DNA from: Actinernus sp. WN-2022
Lineage: Eukaryota; Cnidaria; Anthozoa; Actiniaria; Actinernidae
Direction of reading: 5' to 3'
DNA: 64,000 nt
Assembly: GCA_030867875.1 (NCBI GenBank)
Contig: JAOWCC010000577.1
Location: 79,589,740-79,653,739, forward strand
Every line of letters begins with the position of its first letter. The stretch's first letter is position 1. Shown here one piece after another: positions 42,151 to 54,170 of the stretch. The position numbers were made by a program, and so were the translations under genes. The notes below the pieces were generated by a model. That model was not told where the DNA came from. It ran no database searches and worked only from the letters and a program-made list of their open reading frames with translations.

Positions 42151-42625
42151 CAATAGACCCTTTCAGCTTGCCTGTTGTTGCCCCATTTCAGACCACATGA
42201 CTTTTGCCTTGAGCATAGTTAACAGAGTGGAATGGTTAGGAAACTCAGGGACATTCTTTGTTATATGTCTTTGTTAGCTTTTTTCAACCACTACCGTGCA
42301 CAAAACACAATAGAAATTCCAACATGTTAATCAATCAGCCGAATAGAAACGTGTGAGTTCAGTCGTTCAGGGAACGCTAATGAACTATGATCGTGCACAA
42401 TCTTTTATCTTACCCCTTCCAACCTAAATCGCAGCGCCTTTGTTAGCCCTTTTGAAGTTTGCCGGGTTTCCTAACCATTCCATTCTAATAACTATGCCTT
42501 GAGTAATGTTTTTCTGTATCCCAAGAGGAAATGTACCAATTTCTATAATTGGAAAACAAAGCACTGGAGAACTATCACGTGGTCTGGAATGGGGCAACAA
42601 ACAGGCAAGCTGAAAGGGTCTATTG
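42151..42625. mobile_element. MITE (CAATAGACCC.TTCAGCTTGCC ends) with a nested insertion
   Basis: Perfect outer inverted ends begin CAATAGACCCTTTCAGCTTG; the next ~30 bases (TGTTGTTGCCCCATTTCAGACCAC region) also match inverted. A shorter copy of the same element without the insert lies at about 63115-63267. Confidence 0.85.
42214..42495. mobile_element. 282-bp nested MITE with 8-bp target duplication
   Basis: Inverted ends CATAGTTAACAGAGTGGAAT / complement of CATAGTTATTAGAATGGAAT. GCCTTGAG flanks it on both sides (42206-42213, 42496-42503), as for hAT-like elements. The related element at 63.1 kb has a single CCTTGAG at this point. Confidence 0.85.
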
Positions 42626-42739
42626 CATGGAAAAATCACATATTCTTATATATTACCTATTGTTATTCTAATCAGTTACATATTTTACATTTACGCTTAA
42701 AATAGAAATGGAACAATGGGATACACTAATTTAGTTTTT

Positions 42740-43140
42740 TAGGGCTAGATTACTGAACAACACAGAAAAATAATGCTTCTTTAATGGTCCTGTGAACTCA
42801 TCCAAACCCTACCCCAAAATTTAAAATACCCTAACCGTCAAAAACGAGTGCTCACTAATTCAGGGCTTTTTAGAGTTATAGTCACTAAATTAGGTTTTTT
42901 AGGGCTACATCATGGAACAACACAGAACAATAATGCTTCTTCGATGGTCCTGTTAACCGGCTAATCCAAACCCTACCCCTACATTTAAAAAAACACCCTA
43001 ACCGTCAAAAACGGGTGCTCACTAGTTTAGGACTTTTAGAGGTTTTGTCACTAAATTGGCTTTTTAGGGCTAGGTCACTCAACAACACAACAATAATGCT
43101 TCTTCGATGATCCTGTAAACTAATCCAAACCCTACTGTTC
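42740..43140. repeat. Tandem array, three ~140-150-bp units
   Basis: Each unit contains TTTTTTAGGGCTA, AATAATGCTTCTT, GGTCCTGT, AATCCAAACCCTACC and AACCGTCAAAAACG. The third unit is truncated at 43140. Confidence 0.85.
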
Positions 43141-43577
43141 GCGTGTAACAGTATTTGACTGGGCTTCACGGAGCGTATAATGAATACAGCAAGGATGGCT
43201 ATGAATACATTGCGTCAAAATTCTAGATTCATTGACTTCCGGTCCCGAGTACTTGAATCAAGCCAAGAGATCTTCTGGTCTAAGGGTTGAAGAAAGTTCA
43301 TATTTGTCGTGTATAGCTGGCAAAGGCCAGGTGAATAGAAGGTAATACCATTGTAAATGATACGTTTAGAGTCGCTATGAGCAATCCAGTTTTTAGTAAT
43401 TGCTCGATCAATTTCACGTTTAACATGTCTTCATAGGATATTTGAGTGTGGCAAAATGAAGTAAATATCGCTTGCAGTATTATTAATATTGAGCATAATC
43501 TGTCACAAAATGTTGTACTCTTGATTATTGAACTGGAACACTTACAATACTCTAGGTTATCGAACTGTAACACTTAC
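43141..43577. other. Intergenic, nothing recognised
   Basis: AT-rich, no supported feature. Confidence 0.4.
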
Positions 43578-43883
43578 CAGGGGCGTACCCAGGATTTTCA
43601 TATTTAGGGTCCGGTCCAGGGGCGTAGCGTGCATTTTTCGCGGTGTACGCACGAGGAGAGATTTCAGCAAGCGGTTCGCGCGCTCGCAGCTAGGGGGACG
43701 TCCCCCAGGATTTTTTTTAATCTGGGGCCTCGGAAATGCCATTTCCTTCGTTTTCCAGGGGACATTTTCCCTAAATCGATACGTAGTAAAACGCTAAGAA
43801 CTTAAGTTTTTATTTATTTATTTTATTTTGCCGGAAAAATTTGTAGGTCCGAGCCTACGGCCTATAGGCTAGGTACGCCACTG
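43578..43883. mobile_element. Short element with CAGGGGCGTA ends (hAT-like MITE, composite)
   Basis: Left end CAGGGGCGTACCCAGG, right end complement of CAGTGGCGTACCTAGCC. A second CAGGGGCGTAGCGTGCAT starts inside at about 43618, identical in type to the element at 53405-53708, so one copy is nested in or fused to another. No clear target duplication. Confidence 0.6.
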
Positions 43884-44904
43884 CTTATAACACTCTAGGT
43901 TATTCAACTGGAACAATTATAGAACTGGTGACGTAATGTAGTGTGTAAGTATTCCAGTTCAGTAGGCACGGTAGTTCATGAATAACTAATCAGCCCCGCA
44001 CCCCTCTGAAATATTCAAAGCCCCCCCCGACTTTTAGCTTGATGGATCTATTTATATCGTGGTTTATAGAGGACATCACGTGATATAATCTATCGCACTA
44101 GATTGGCCAGTACCCTTATGAATTATTAATGAGTTTTAGAAAGATAATTAATTATTAAAAAATCTGAATTCTTATCATCTAACATGAGAGGACGCAAGTG
44201 GGTGTGTAATGTAAGTACGTAGGCTAAATCCTTTGTACCTTATCCCGGATTCCATTCACACTTCCCATTACCCACGCTGTGTTTCAAGTTTCGGGGTGTC
44301 TAAATCCCCAATAATCCTATTAGACGATTCTGTACGCTTTTACGTCAAAGGATAAACCAGATCAAATTGCTGAAACAATCCATGACCGTCAGTAGATGAC
44401 AAACAAAACCGGAATACATTTTTCCTCATGGTTTTCCAAATGCTTAGAATTAGATTTTGACTACAAAATGACCAATAATGGTGAGTACATCGGTAGATAG
44501 TCATCGATTTAGTTGGAAGCCGGTTGGGATAGAAAACCGGCAAGGCATCCCCGGCCGGCTTCGAATTGAAAGATACTGTACCGGCACTGGGCTGTTTTTT
44601 TTCTTCATGCATCCAGTCATATTCACCAGGATAACCCGGCTTGGCCGACTATAGTCTGCAATTTTATTTTATTTCTCACACAATGGGTAAGGAATTGTTA
44701 TTTTTTCATTTAGTTTTCTATCACTGAGTGTGTTATAGATATAATTAGAATAGTTGAACGGGTAAATACTTTGTTTTTCGTTAGATTAGAGTACTTCAGC
44801 CGGAAGGAAATCAATATCAAGTCATTATTTTAAAACTGTTTTTATTGTAACATTTATGAGACAATTTTATTTTATTCCATTATTTACTGTTCATGATTTC
44901 TACG
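43884..44904. other. Intergenic, nothing recognised
   Basis: AT-rich; a 90-codon minus-strand frame at 44340-44612 has no family features. Confidence 0.4.
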
Positions 44905-45390
44905 GTTTATCTCTAGCAGTAGCACACTCCGACGGAACGTCTGGATGCTACTGGCCTGACCTAAGTTACTGCGTAGGCATTTTAAAATGTTTGCAAACTA
45001 AGAATACAGTTTATCTCTAGCAGTAGCACGCTCCGACGAAACATCTGGGTGCCACTGGTCTGACCTAAAGTTACTCCGTACGCATTTAAAATGTTTACAC
45101 ACCAAAAATACAGTTTATCGCTAGCAGTAGCACGCTCCGACGAAACATCTGGCTTCTACTGGTCTGACCTAAAGTTACAAAAAATACAGTTTATCGCTAG
45201 CAGTAGCACGCTCCGACGAAACATCTGGGTGCCACTGGTCTGACCTAAAGTTACTCCGTACGCATTTAAAATGTTTACATACAAAAAATACAGTTTATCG
45301 CTAGAAGTAGCACGCTCCGACGAAACATCTGGGTACCACTGGTCTGACCTAATGTTACTCCGTACGCATTTAAAATGTTTACATACGAAA
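44905..45390. repeat. Tandem array, five ~70-120-bp units
   Basis: Each unit carries ACAGTTTATC.CTAGCAGTAGCACGCTCCGACG-type sequence, then CATCTGG, CTGGTCTGACCTAA, and usually a CTCCGTACGCATTTAAAATG tail. The third unit lacks the tail. Non-coding. Confidence 0.9.
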
Positions 45391-45404
45391 ATACTGGTTA
45401 ATAT

Positions 45405-45930
45405 TTAAAAAAAAAACTGCGTAAAATAACAAGCATAGTTGGTACCTCAAGGCGTTCCTGACAGAGAGATATTCTGTTTAACAGGGGTTTTTACGCAGTT
45501 ACAATAGCACCAATATTGTGCCCTCTTTAGGTTTTCTTTAGGTAATACACAGATCAAGAGAATATATGATAAATTTCAGGAAATATTATTAATTTAGAAA
45601 ATGGTAATTGTACAGTATATAATAATTATTGTTTTAAAACGGAAACACCGAATGGCCGCATTACAATACAAAGCTGGGTTAATTGAGAAAAAAAAATGCG
45701 TAAAATAACAAGCATAGTTGGTACCTCAAGGCGTTCCTGACAGAGAGATATTCTGTTTAACAGGAATTTTTACACAGTTACAATAGCACCAATATTGTGC
45801 CCTCTTTAGGTTTTCTTTTGGTAATACACAGATCAAAAGAATATATGATAAATTTCAGGAAATATTATTAATTTAGAAAATGGTAATTGTAGAGTATAAT
45901 AATTATTGCTTTAAAATGGAAACGCCGATA
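45405..45930. repeat. Direct duplication, two ~240-bp copies
   Basis: 45405-45645 and about 45690-45925 are nearly identical, each starting AAAAAACTGCGTAAAATAAC or close to it and ending in GAAACACCGA / GAAACGCCGA, with about 45 bases of unique sequence between. Confidence 0.9.
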
Positions 45931-46766
45931 CTAGATACTAGACCTAGGGCCCTTGCACATGCTACGTATTGAATTCAATAAAATACAAAATAACAAATCT
46001 TATCTCCGTCTTTCCAAGTTTTGTGATCTGTGAGTTACTCACCGCCTGTCATGTGTTTCCACAATACCCTTTCCGCAGTTTTAAAATTTAGGCCAGCCCA
46101 GCCAGGGCCCGCATCATCTCCACATAGTAGAAGAAGGATCTTCAATATAAATTAATTATGAACATTTTTTTTTCTTCACATCCTAGGCTTGATATAGCTC
46201 GGTAACTGATAGCGCACCTCACGTTTACAAAGATCAGTTAGTGTTCTTAAACCATGGCTGTATAGCATTGATTGGCTCATACATATCTTTACCAGAAATG
46301 TCTTCTCAGACAGTAGAGTATCCTGTCTGTATTATGGCAAATATCTTTCGTATTTAGAGATTGTGACGATGACGAGTCGACTGATGTCACTGGTTTCCCG
46401 CCAGAATAATTATTTGTTGAGGTCAAAGGAAAGCACACCGTTTCATAGCCATATCCGAAACAAGTATTTGTCGAAATTGAACGAGACATTTGATGATGTA
46501 GTAGAATTACTCCAATCAGACCAAAGAATGAGACTAAAATGTCATCTTCAGAGGACGACTCTTGTTCTTCAGACGGACGGCCGTTTTCCAAATTGAATGG
46601 AATTACTGTTCCACTTTGGAATTATGTCCACCGGAAAACTCAAAGTGAGCTTGCACGTACCGAAGTATATTTGGGGTTTAATCCACAGATTCTGAAGCTG
46701 AGGATATATCCGTGACCGTCTGCCGCTAGTGTCAGGGAGTCTTTTCCTGAGCTGAGGGGATTCTCG
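45931..46766. other. Intergenic, nothing recognised
   Basis: Overlapping open frames on both strands near 46289-46596 look like by-products. Confidence 0.4.
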
Positions 46767-47288
46767 TAGAGCTGTGACGACAACCAAGGTTGGATCTTAA
46801 CGCACTTTATTACTGGTCTCAATGACTGGAAACTTACAAGAGTATTCGTTCTGTATTTATGTCATTTACAAACAATGGTCTCTGTGGTGAACAGATGTCT
46901 TTGACCAGAATAATTCTTAAACAACGCAGGTGTCTTTACATGGACTCCTATTGTAGGTGGGGTCGTGGCCTGATCAAAACAAAATTGTCCTTGAAAGAAA
47001 ACTGTTCCAGACGATCGACAACGCAAATAAGATATGTCAAAGGTGAAACTAGAAATCAAATATCATAGTTTGAGCGTAAAACATTATACGAGTCTTTAGA
47101 TATGTTCCATAGAAATCCAACTTGAAGTTGGTAACTAATTTGCATTGACGGAAAGTTCAATGGATTTGGTACCTGACAAAGTACGGAACTGTAATTAGAA
47201 ATACTCAAATCTTATTGGCTTGCTGTCGGGATCGCTTGGTACCGATAGCTTAAGATATAATCAATACTTAATTAGTTCCCTGTAACAA
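46767..47288 (-). mobile_element. Possible solo LTR (minus strand)
   Basis: On the minus strand it starts TGTTACAGGGAACTAATTAA and ends TTGGTTGTCGTCACA, TG...CA, with AATAAAGTGCGTTAAG about 30 bases before the end as in many Gypsy/BEL LTRs. No matching partner, no target duplication and no internal region seen, so low certainty. Confidence 0.25.
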
Positions 47289-49275
47289 CACAGGTTGTTG
47301 GTAAATGAGTTCTATTCAATGTTGTCAATGGGTCGAAAACGGCCTTAGTAAATACAGGCTCGTGACCAAACGAGTTTAACAAAAGAACGATTTAATTAAA
47401 GTAACTCAACTTGGATGCGTCGAGAGTGGGCTAAAACTAGAACTTGTTGATTTATTATATGTTTCTCCTAAAGTAGGATTTTGTCTAAAATTGTAAGATC
47501 CATTTCCTTAACACTAGTATCGAGCAGTTGTAAACTACAAACAGTGCGGAAGGGCAAAAGGCCCTTCTTTGGCGCCATGTTTAGAACGGCGATCTCGGGT
47601 TGCGAGAACCGGATTATGAATTTTAATACTGAATGCATCACACTAAAATGAGTTTGAAATATAAAGACTATCATGACAGCTTTAGTCAGTTTCATTGACA
47701 GAACATAACACCTAACCTGACCACAACTTAATTACTTAATCCTCGGGTGTACTTACAGTACAAACCCACTTGCGTACTCTCATGTTCTAATGTTTTTAAA
47801 TAATAACTAAGGATATTGATACTAAAAATATGATTGAAGATATTTGCTATAAAAACTAATTATACTATCAAATTACAAATTAAAAACGATTAAAAACTAT
47901 ATATCCGTGATAATTATAATATTTATTGCTGGATTCGATTCGAATGCTAGGCAGATGGAGGTTATTGCTTTGCTTAGTAGATATTTTAATAACGTCCCTT
48001 TTAAAGGTAAACTAGTTATTAGAAAACTGGGGTGACCGGCCATCGACGCATTTTTTAAGTACTGTTTAACAAACTCGCAGCAGGGTTTTATTTTTGAACT
48101 GCTTCAAAAACGTTACTTCTAAAATAAAATAATTTTCATAAATTTAGATGAAAAGCGAATAATTATTTGTTTATAGCTACATTGTGCCTCACTGACATGC
48201 GCAGTTGGAATACGGAGCGAAAATTTGGGTCCCATAATGTTAATTCTTCGAATCTTTATTTCTCTATTTTACTTTATTTAATTGTAGTCTTTCCTTAGTC
48301 ATTTGATGAAATCAAAAATAAAATTGGCGAGTGCCAACAATTTTTCTGTTGAAGTCATGCATAATTGTCAAAATCGTGCGACAATTTTTATGCCGTTAAA
48401 TATATGCTAATTACATGCGTAACATCAAGTGGTGTGCACATCTATATTTTTCTTCGTAAATAATACAAACTACAGTGCGATTTTTTTGTCTAATTCTCAT
48501 TCTAAATATGTCTTACTGGAGGAGCCTTGCCATCTGTCAATTTTTTTCTCAATGAAGCCTTGCCGTCGGCCATATTTTTACTTTTGTGAATATAAATGTA
48601 CAAACCGACTCACTTCATGCCTGTGATTATTTCTGACTTCAACACGCAAAAAAGGTAATGTTTGCGATCTACAAATTTAGTTTTAATTGCACAAAATGAC
48701 TAAGCCGGGAAAACTAAAAATTTAATAAAATTAACATTTTTTTCACTTCATAGGCACTTTAACAGTCCACTCATTAGCCCAACTTAATTTATTTCTCCTG
48801 AAATCGCCAAAAAATTATGAAAGCTTTATGGCACATTGGGCTACAAGACTTAATGATATATTTTTGGATTGTATAAATCTGGAAGAGATACTGCTCAAAC
48901 TTACAAAAAACGTCGGATTTAACTGTAATTCCCCTTAAGCATGGGTAGAAGGCCAATTAATGGCACTGATAAAAGCATTATACATTTGTGCATTTTAAAT
49001 CAAGCAAGCAAGAACAGATAAGGGACGGACCATTAGAAAAGTGATGGGGGGTTGGGGGGTGGGGGAAATAGCCAAAAAATATTCGCGCAAAGCAAAATTG
49101 CTGGAAAAAAATATGATGTACACAGATAGTTCCAAAAAAAGGTTTCGCGCAAAACCATGGTGGCACTGTTATGCCCTCAAAATAGCCCCCACTTGAAATT
49201 TCGCTCCGCCGTCTCTGTTCGATTGTTTGTCATTCCATGTTGGCCGATGTATGTTGGACTAACATCGCTTTGCTT
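47289..49275. other. Intergenic; a GGGACGGACCATT element end near 49022
   Basis: No gene. A G-rich GGGACGGACCATTAGAAAAG stretch with long G tracts (49022-49065) looks like the end of a DNA transposon. A 36-codon minus-strand frame MAPKKGLLPF (about 47578-47468) follows a GC-richer stretch but is unsupported. Confidence 0.45.
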
Positions 49276-50735
49276 AGGCCTACTCTGGGTCCTTAGGTCG
49301 CCTTATGTCGCCCAATGTCGCCCAATGTCGCCTTACGTCGCCTTACGTCGCCCTATATTGGCTTATGATATAATATCAAATTACACATTTAGCATAAATA
49401 ACTGGTTATTATAAAACTATATTTAGACTGTAAGTGTTTTTGTTTTTAATAATTATTAATGAATACAAATTTATGTATCTCTACACCTACATTGTATATC
49501 AGTTGTAGTGACTAAACCTTACCACCCCCGCCCCCCGCCCCCGAGGTCCCACTGCCCTTACATACCTTAATTACCCCAGTAAATTTCACAATTGCTCGTC
49601 ATAGTTGAGAACCCCATAAGGTACACATTTGCCTATACGACCGACTAAAAAGCACTGTAACTAATTATGTTAATGTATCTATACACAGCTAATAATTAAT
49701 AATCTAAACAAGGATCTATACCATAAAAGGGATTTGTACCCGAGGGATTGGTATTGGGAAAGGTATTGGGATGATTGGAAGTGTATTGTCATGGTTGCGT
49801 TCATTATAGGTAGGGGTTATTGGATGCTAGAGTATTCTCAGACAGGTTTAGTACAATGTACATAAGATGACATGTAGGACAATTAAAGGAAGGGCTAGCT
49901 GCACTAGGTAACTGTTTCACTGAGCAGGTTGTGAACATAATTTTTTTTTTTTTTAGTAATATGTACATTCAAATCCTGTACAGTTGTTTGCTGACTGAGC
50001 ATCAGATAAATCCTCGCTTTGTGATTGGATTACGCATGCCATACGGAATTCTCAATCTGTGTCGGCCTATTGTTTTACTGTAATATAATGGAGATGTGAA
50101 CGAACAAGTATCGATCCAAAAAGGTTCCTTGGGATTGCTAATGCTTTTCTTCAACTCTGTTGCATTGTCCAGTGCACAAGTTCATTAGACTCCAAAATTA
50201 AGCTGTACATAAAGTTATTTTTAGCATGGATAATCAACTTTCCTCTGTATTTGCTACCCATGTTGTAGTTCAGTGCCCTTTAGTACTTACATAATCATAC
50301 TTTTATGAATAGTGAACATATCAAGGTAATTATTATAATTTATCCAACATGTCTGCCAAAATCCTCCTTGCTCATTATTGATCACTAGTTGAAGTTTATA
50401 ACACACACATCTCTACCTCAAGTTAAAATGAATGAAAGCCAGGAATTTTATAACATAATAGTAATAGCTATGAGTAGGACACACAAAATTAAAATCTTGA
50501 ATAAAGTGACAATGACATGTCGACTGCAGTATACTGTATGTAGAAATATGCATCTACCTGAAATTGTCCGGTTGCATCCAAATCGATGATGGCTTCATTT
50601 TTGGGGCCCTAGTTCTTTTGCAACTTGCGTTTAGAACTTCATGCTTTTACGTGAAGTAAATGGTTCCAGTACAACTACATGTACAGTAGACTATCCGCTG
50701 GTCAAGAAAGCCGTGGGCAACTTTGAAAAAGCCTA

Positions 50736-50831
50736 GGTACTTCATATATGGTCTATTATTGCGTCTTCTTTATATAAAACAGTCTTGCACTATATAGAAG
50801 ACATATAATAGACCATATATGAAGTACCTAC
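50736..50831. repeat. Hairpin / nested MITE with ~35-bp arms
   Basis: Left arm TAGGTACTTCATATATGGTC and onward is complementary to the right arm ending GAAGTACCTA. The loop is about 25 bases. It lies within the 2.95-kb element. Confidence 0.8.
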
Positions 50832-51449
50832 CATTTTAGCGGAAGTCGACCGCTGAACTGGTTTATAAAGCAAAGTGCTGGCTCACCAAGATCAATTATG
50901 GAGGCGTTGGGAATTTGTACGACTTTTGCACAAACGTTTCTGGTATTTTCCATGACACAAATGAAGGTAACAATTCCAACTTCTTTGTGTAAACTTGTTA
51001 TGTCATTTGTTCTTATTTCAAATTTGTAAATCCGTGTCTGTAAGTTAAGATTTAATAAGCTTAAGTGTAAACAAAACCAACGCATCCTTTCTTAATTTTA
51101 CAAGATATAAGAAGCTTAAATATATAAATAAAGCTACATTGTATAAATTTGTGTCTTTGCCTTTGGCTTTGAAACCTATCTAAACTCAAATTCATAAGTG
51201 TTTTTTTATCGGTACATAATATTAAGTTATTACAACAATAAATGCATGCATTCAGAGTACTCAACTCTCAAGCTTTATTTTTGTCTCGAAATCAAATAAA
51301 GTAACTTATTATTAAAGAAGCTTAAGACTTATTCTTATACAATATTTAAGTTGTTATTCCACACCTGCCCACCCCTGTTCCAACATATGTGGTCAGCTAT
51401 GCAAATGCCCCATGTTTGTGATTGGTTCATTTATGTTTTCTGGTTTTAT

Positions 51450-51545
51450 GACACTCAGCTGAAAACTGCTCTAAAACCAAAACCAACTTAATTATTTTTT
51501 AGAGCAGTTTTCAATTGAGTGTCATAAAACTAAAGCCAAAGTACT
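51450..51545. repeat. Hairpin with ~35-bp arms
   Basis: TTTTATGACACTCAGCTGAA... pairs with its inverted copy near 51505-51535 (AGAGCAGTTTTCAATTGAG...). It lies within the 2.95-kb element. Confidence 0.75.
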
Positions 51546-52329
51546 TACAGAGCCAATCACAGGAGCAAGTGAAAATGCAATTAGCCAATCAGGAACTGAA
51601 GTAATGCATGATTGGGGGCATTTAAAGTAAAAACAAATGAGTCACTAACCCAATTGGTCAATATTAAAACATTTGAAATTTAATATCTTAATATCTCTAA
51701 TTTGCTGCATGTTACCAAAATTGGGTTAAAAATATTACACACATTAGTTTATGTGTTATACATGTAGTCAATATGTACTTGTTCATGTTTATTTTATTTA
51801 AATTTTATATGGAAAACATGCATACTGGCAGTTTTGATTAAAATTAATCTTTCTAATTGAAATGCTTTCAATCAAAAACTCACAAGTAGTAGTAGTATTT
51901 TAGATATACAGTACAATGTATGGTCAATGAATGTCACCTTATGTATGTGACATGGTAAAAGCCACACTGTCACCTTATTTTACAAACTAATGTTGCTCTA
52001 CATTGCCTTCTATCACCAAATGTCGCCTTGTATCACCAAATGTCGCCTTGTATTGCCTAATGTCGCCTTGTATTGCCTAACGTCCCCTTATAATGCCCAA
52101 TGTCGCCTTATAACGCCCAGTGTCGCCTAATATTTCATTGTTTTTTGTAAAAAAATGCTTATGTCGCCTTAAATCGCTCAATGTCGCACTTCATCGCGGC
52201 GACCTAAGGACCCAGAGTAGGCCTTTGCTTGATATCAGATGTTAGATGAAGTTTGTTTCTGCCAAATCAAATTTTGGACACAGTTTTGCCGCCACCCTAC
52301 ATTTTCATCCAACAATGTTGGGTCGTGCA

Positions 52330-53140
52330 TTCTCAAACTCATTAATAATTCATGAGATATTAATCCAATGGAGGGACTGTATTTGGTCACACATGCATGG
52401 GTCTTGAAAGCCGGTCAAACCCTTGTTCGAAACTTCGTCAAGTGGATGCATCTTGGCATCCAATGAAACACCAATAGCCCACTTCCGCGATATGCTTTAC
52501 TTGTCATGCACAAAGGTTTCAATACGAGGCTCCGTGCTACATTAAATATATTCTTTTATCTGTGAAAATAATAAATTTAATTTAGCACGGAGCCTCGTAT
52601 TGAAACACTTTTGTGTGACAAGTAAAGCATGTCACGGAAGTAGGCTATTCCAAACCCACTAGTGTTTGATCAGATTTCCAACTATAGTGATCAATATTTA
52701 TTAATCATCATATTCATGAAGCACTAACTACTAATATACTGATAAACTACAAGTAAGAAGTGAAGAAGTAAAGAACGACGTAGAAAGAAAAAGTGTGCCT
52801 GCACTGGAGTTCTAACCTCAACCCTTCCAACTGGTTGTACTAACTTTTCACCACTACACTACTGGTACACTAGTTGAAATAACCGCCAGCAAAAAAGAAT
52901 AATAAGCCATCTATGAAATCATTATATACAACAGTCAAACGGTAAACAATACTTGCTAATGATGTTTGAAAAGAAGCGTACGTAAATGTTCGGTTTAGCC
53001 ATTCGCATGAGAAGTCATGTCAAACACTCATTGTTCGTGTTTCATCAGCGTTCCAAATATTTCGAAAACAATAAAAACCCCGAGGTTACTCTCTCAGGTT
53101 TCATTTGTTTTCTTAATATTTGGAATCCCTGATAAAATAC
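52330..53140. repeat. Dispersed repeat, copy 1 (SINE-bearing)
   Basis: Matches 63380-64000 in the same orientation but in rearranged order: an AATTCATGAGATA...GTATTTGGTCACA part, a GTGTTTGATCA...AAGAAGTAAAGAA part, and a CGAATAATAAGCCA...AATATTT part. A degenerate tRNA-like B box lies near 52812. Copy 1 is interrupted by the MITE at 52474-52650. Confidence 0.8.
52474..52650. mobile_element. MITE with AATAGCCCACTTCCG ends
   Basis: The two halves are inverted over about 75 bp each (GGAGCCTCGTATTGAAAC in the right arm against GTTTCAATACGAGGCTCC in the left). It falls where copy 2 of the surrounding repeat (near 63838) has no insert. Confidence 0.85.
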
Positions 53141-54170
53141 TCCAATTCGTGTTTGAAATAGTACATCCAACATGTTCTCGATCGATCGTTTGAGCGAAAC
53201 TTTACCATGAGATAGATCTGTATCTCGGTTGAGGCCTTGAAACCAATATAGCTGCATATACTGAACTCTTTACATTTAATACAATACCCTGTACAAATAT
53301 GAGTCAGTACAATTCAATAATGGTCGAATTGCTCTAATATGAATATTTGCTCTACTTCGATTTCATGTTATATATACGCCACTGAACAGTGTAGTTGCTC
53401 TCACCAGGGGCGTAGCATGCATTTACGCACGTACGCATGGGCGTACATTTGAAATTCAAATATATATATATATTTTAAAAGAAAAAATCGGCTAAAGGTT
53501 TGATTTTCAATCATAGATATGGCTGATTTGACATACTTTTTGGTATTATGAATCAGTAATTCAAAACGCTACCTTTTCCAGTAACCTTGGGTTAGGGGCC
53601 TGAGCCCCAGTTTTACTACGTATTGATTTAGGGAAAATGTCCCCTGGAAAATGAAGAAAAAGGCAGTTCCTCGTGCGAACACCGCGAAAAATGCACGCTA
53701 CGCCCTTGCTCAAAAGTTAACATCGGAGTGGTGAATACCATAGCTTTTAATCAGACCATACAGTATTTGATCTTTTGAATTATCGACTGATTTCTGTTAA
53801 ATTATTCATGCCATAACCAGAGTAATTAAACACATTTTATGTTCAGTGTCTCAGTCTAAAATAAAGCACCGTAAAGATTTACTTGTCTCGTGTACTTCTG
53901 TAAGAAACAATATTCCTTTGAAATAAACGTTTTGTGGGATTTTTAATTTCAATAATTGCTTTCTGTCTCGCCGGTAGCTCCCACATCTGAATTTAATCAA
54001 TCGAAAATTTTAGACTATGTATTGCAAGTCCTAATATTCAGTAAACGCCGACCAAGCCATTATTGAAGTCATTTTCCTCATGGAGCCTTTCTTCCTCGAC
54101 TCTGTCTTTTCTGTGTCATTTGAACGCTGATAACAGTAATTATTTTTATATTCTGGTTACAGTAGTTTCT
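53141..54170. other. Intergenic with one MITE
   Basis: Only the CAGGGGCGTAG element at 53405-53708 is recognised. Confidence 0.4.
53405..53708. mobile_element. MITE with CAGGGGCGTAGCATGCATTT ends
   Basis: The right end (53675-53708) is the inverted counterpart (AAATGCACGCTACGCCCTTG). Related to the nested element near 43618. No clear target duplication. Non-coding. Confidence 0.75.

Larger units (their letters stand above)
49276..52224. mobile_element. 2,949-bp non-coding element with AG...CT ends and 6-bp target duplication
   Basis: Inverted ends of 27 bp (AGGCCTACTCTGGGTCCTTA then GGTCGCC) are flanked on both sides by TTGCTT (49270-49275, 52225-52230). Next to both ends lie direct repeats of ATGTCGCC-type units, five on the left and about ten on the right, in the same orientation. 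The interior is AT-rich, without coding sequence, and holds two hairpins (about 50736-50831 and 51455-51535). A 6-bp duplication with AG ends recalls Polintons, but Dada-type elements also make 6-7-bp duplications. Confidence 0.8.

Noticed and set aside
47468..47578. Small minus-strand frame beginning MAPKKGLLPF
   Set aside because: Only 36 codons from its best start, no splice or family evidence.
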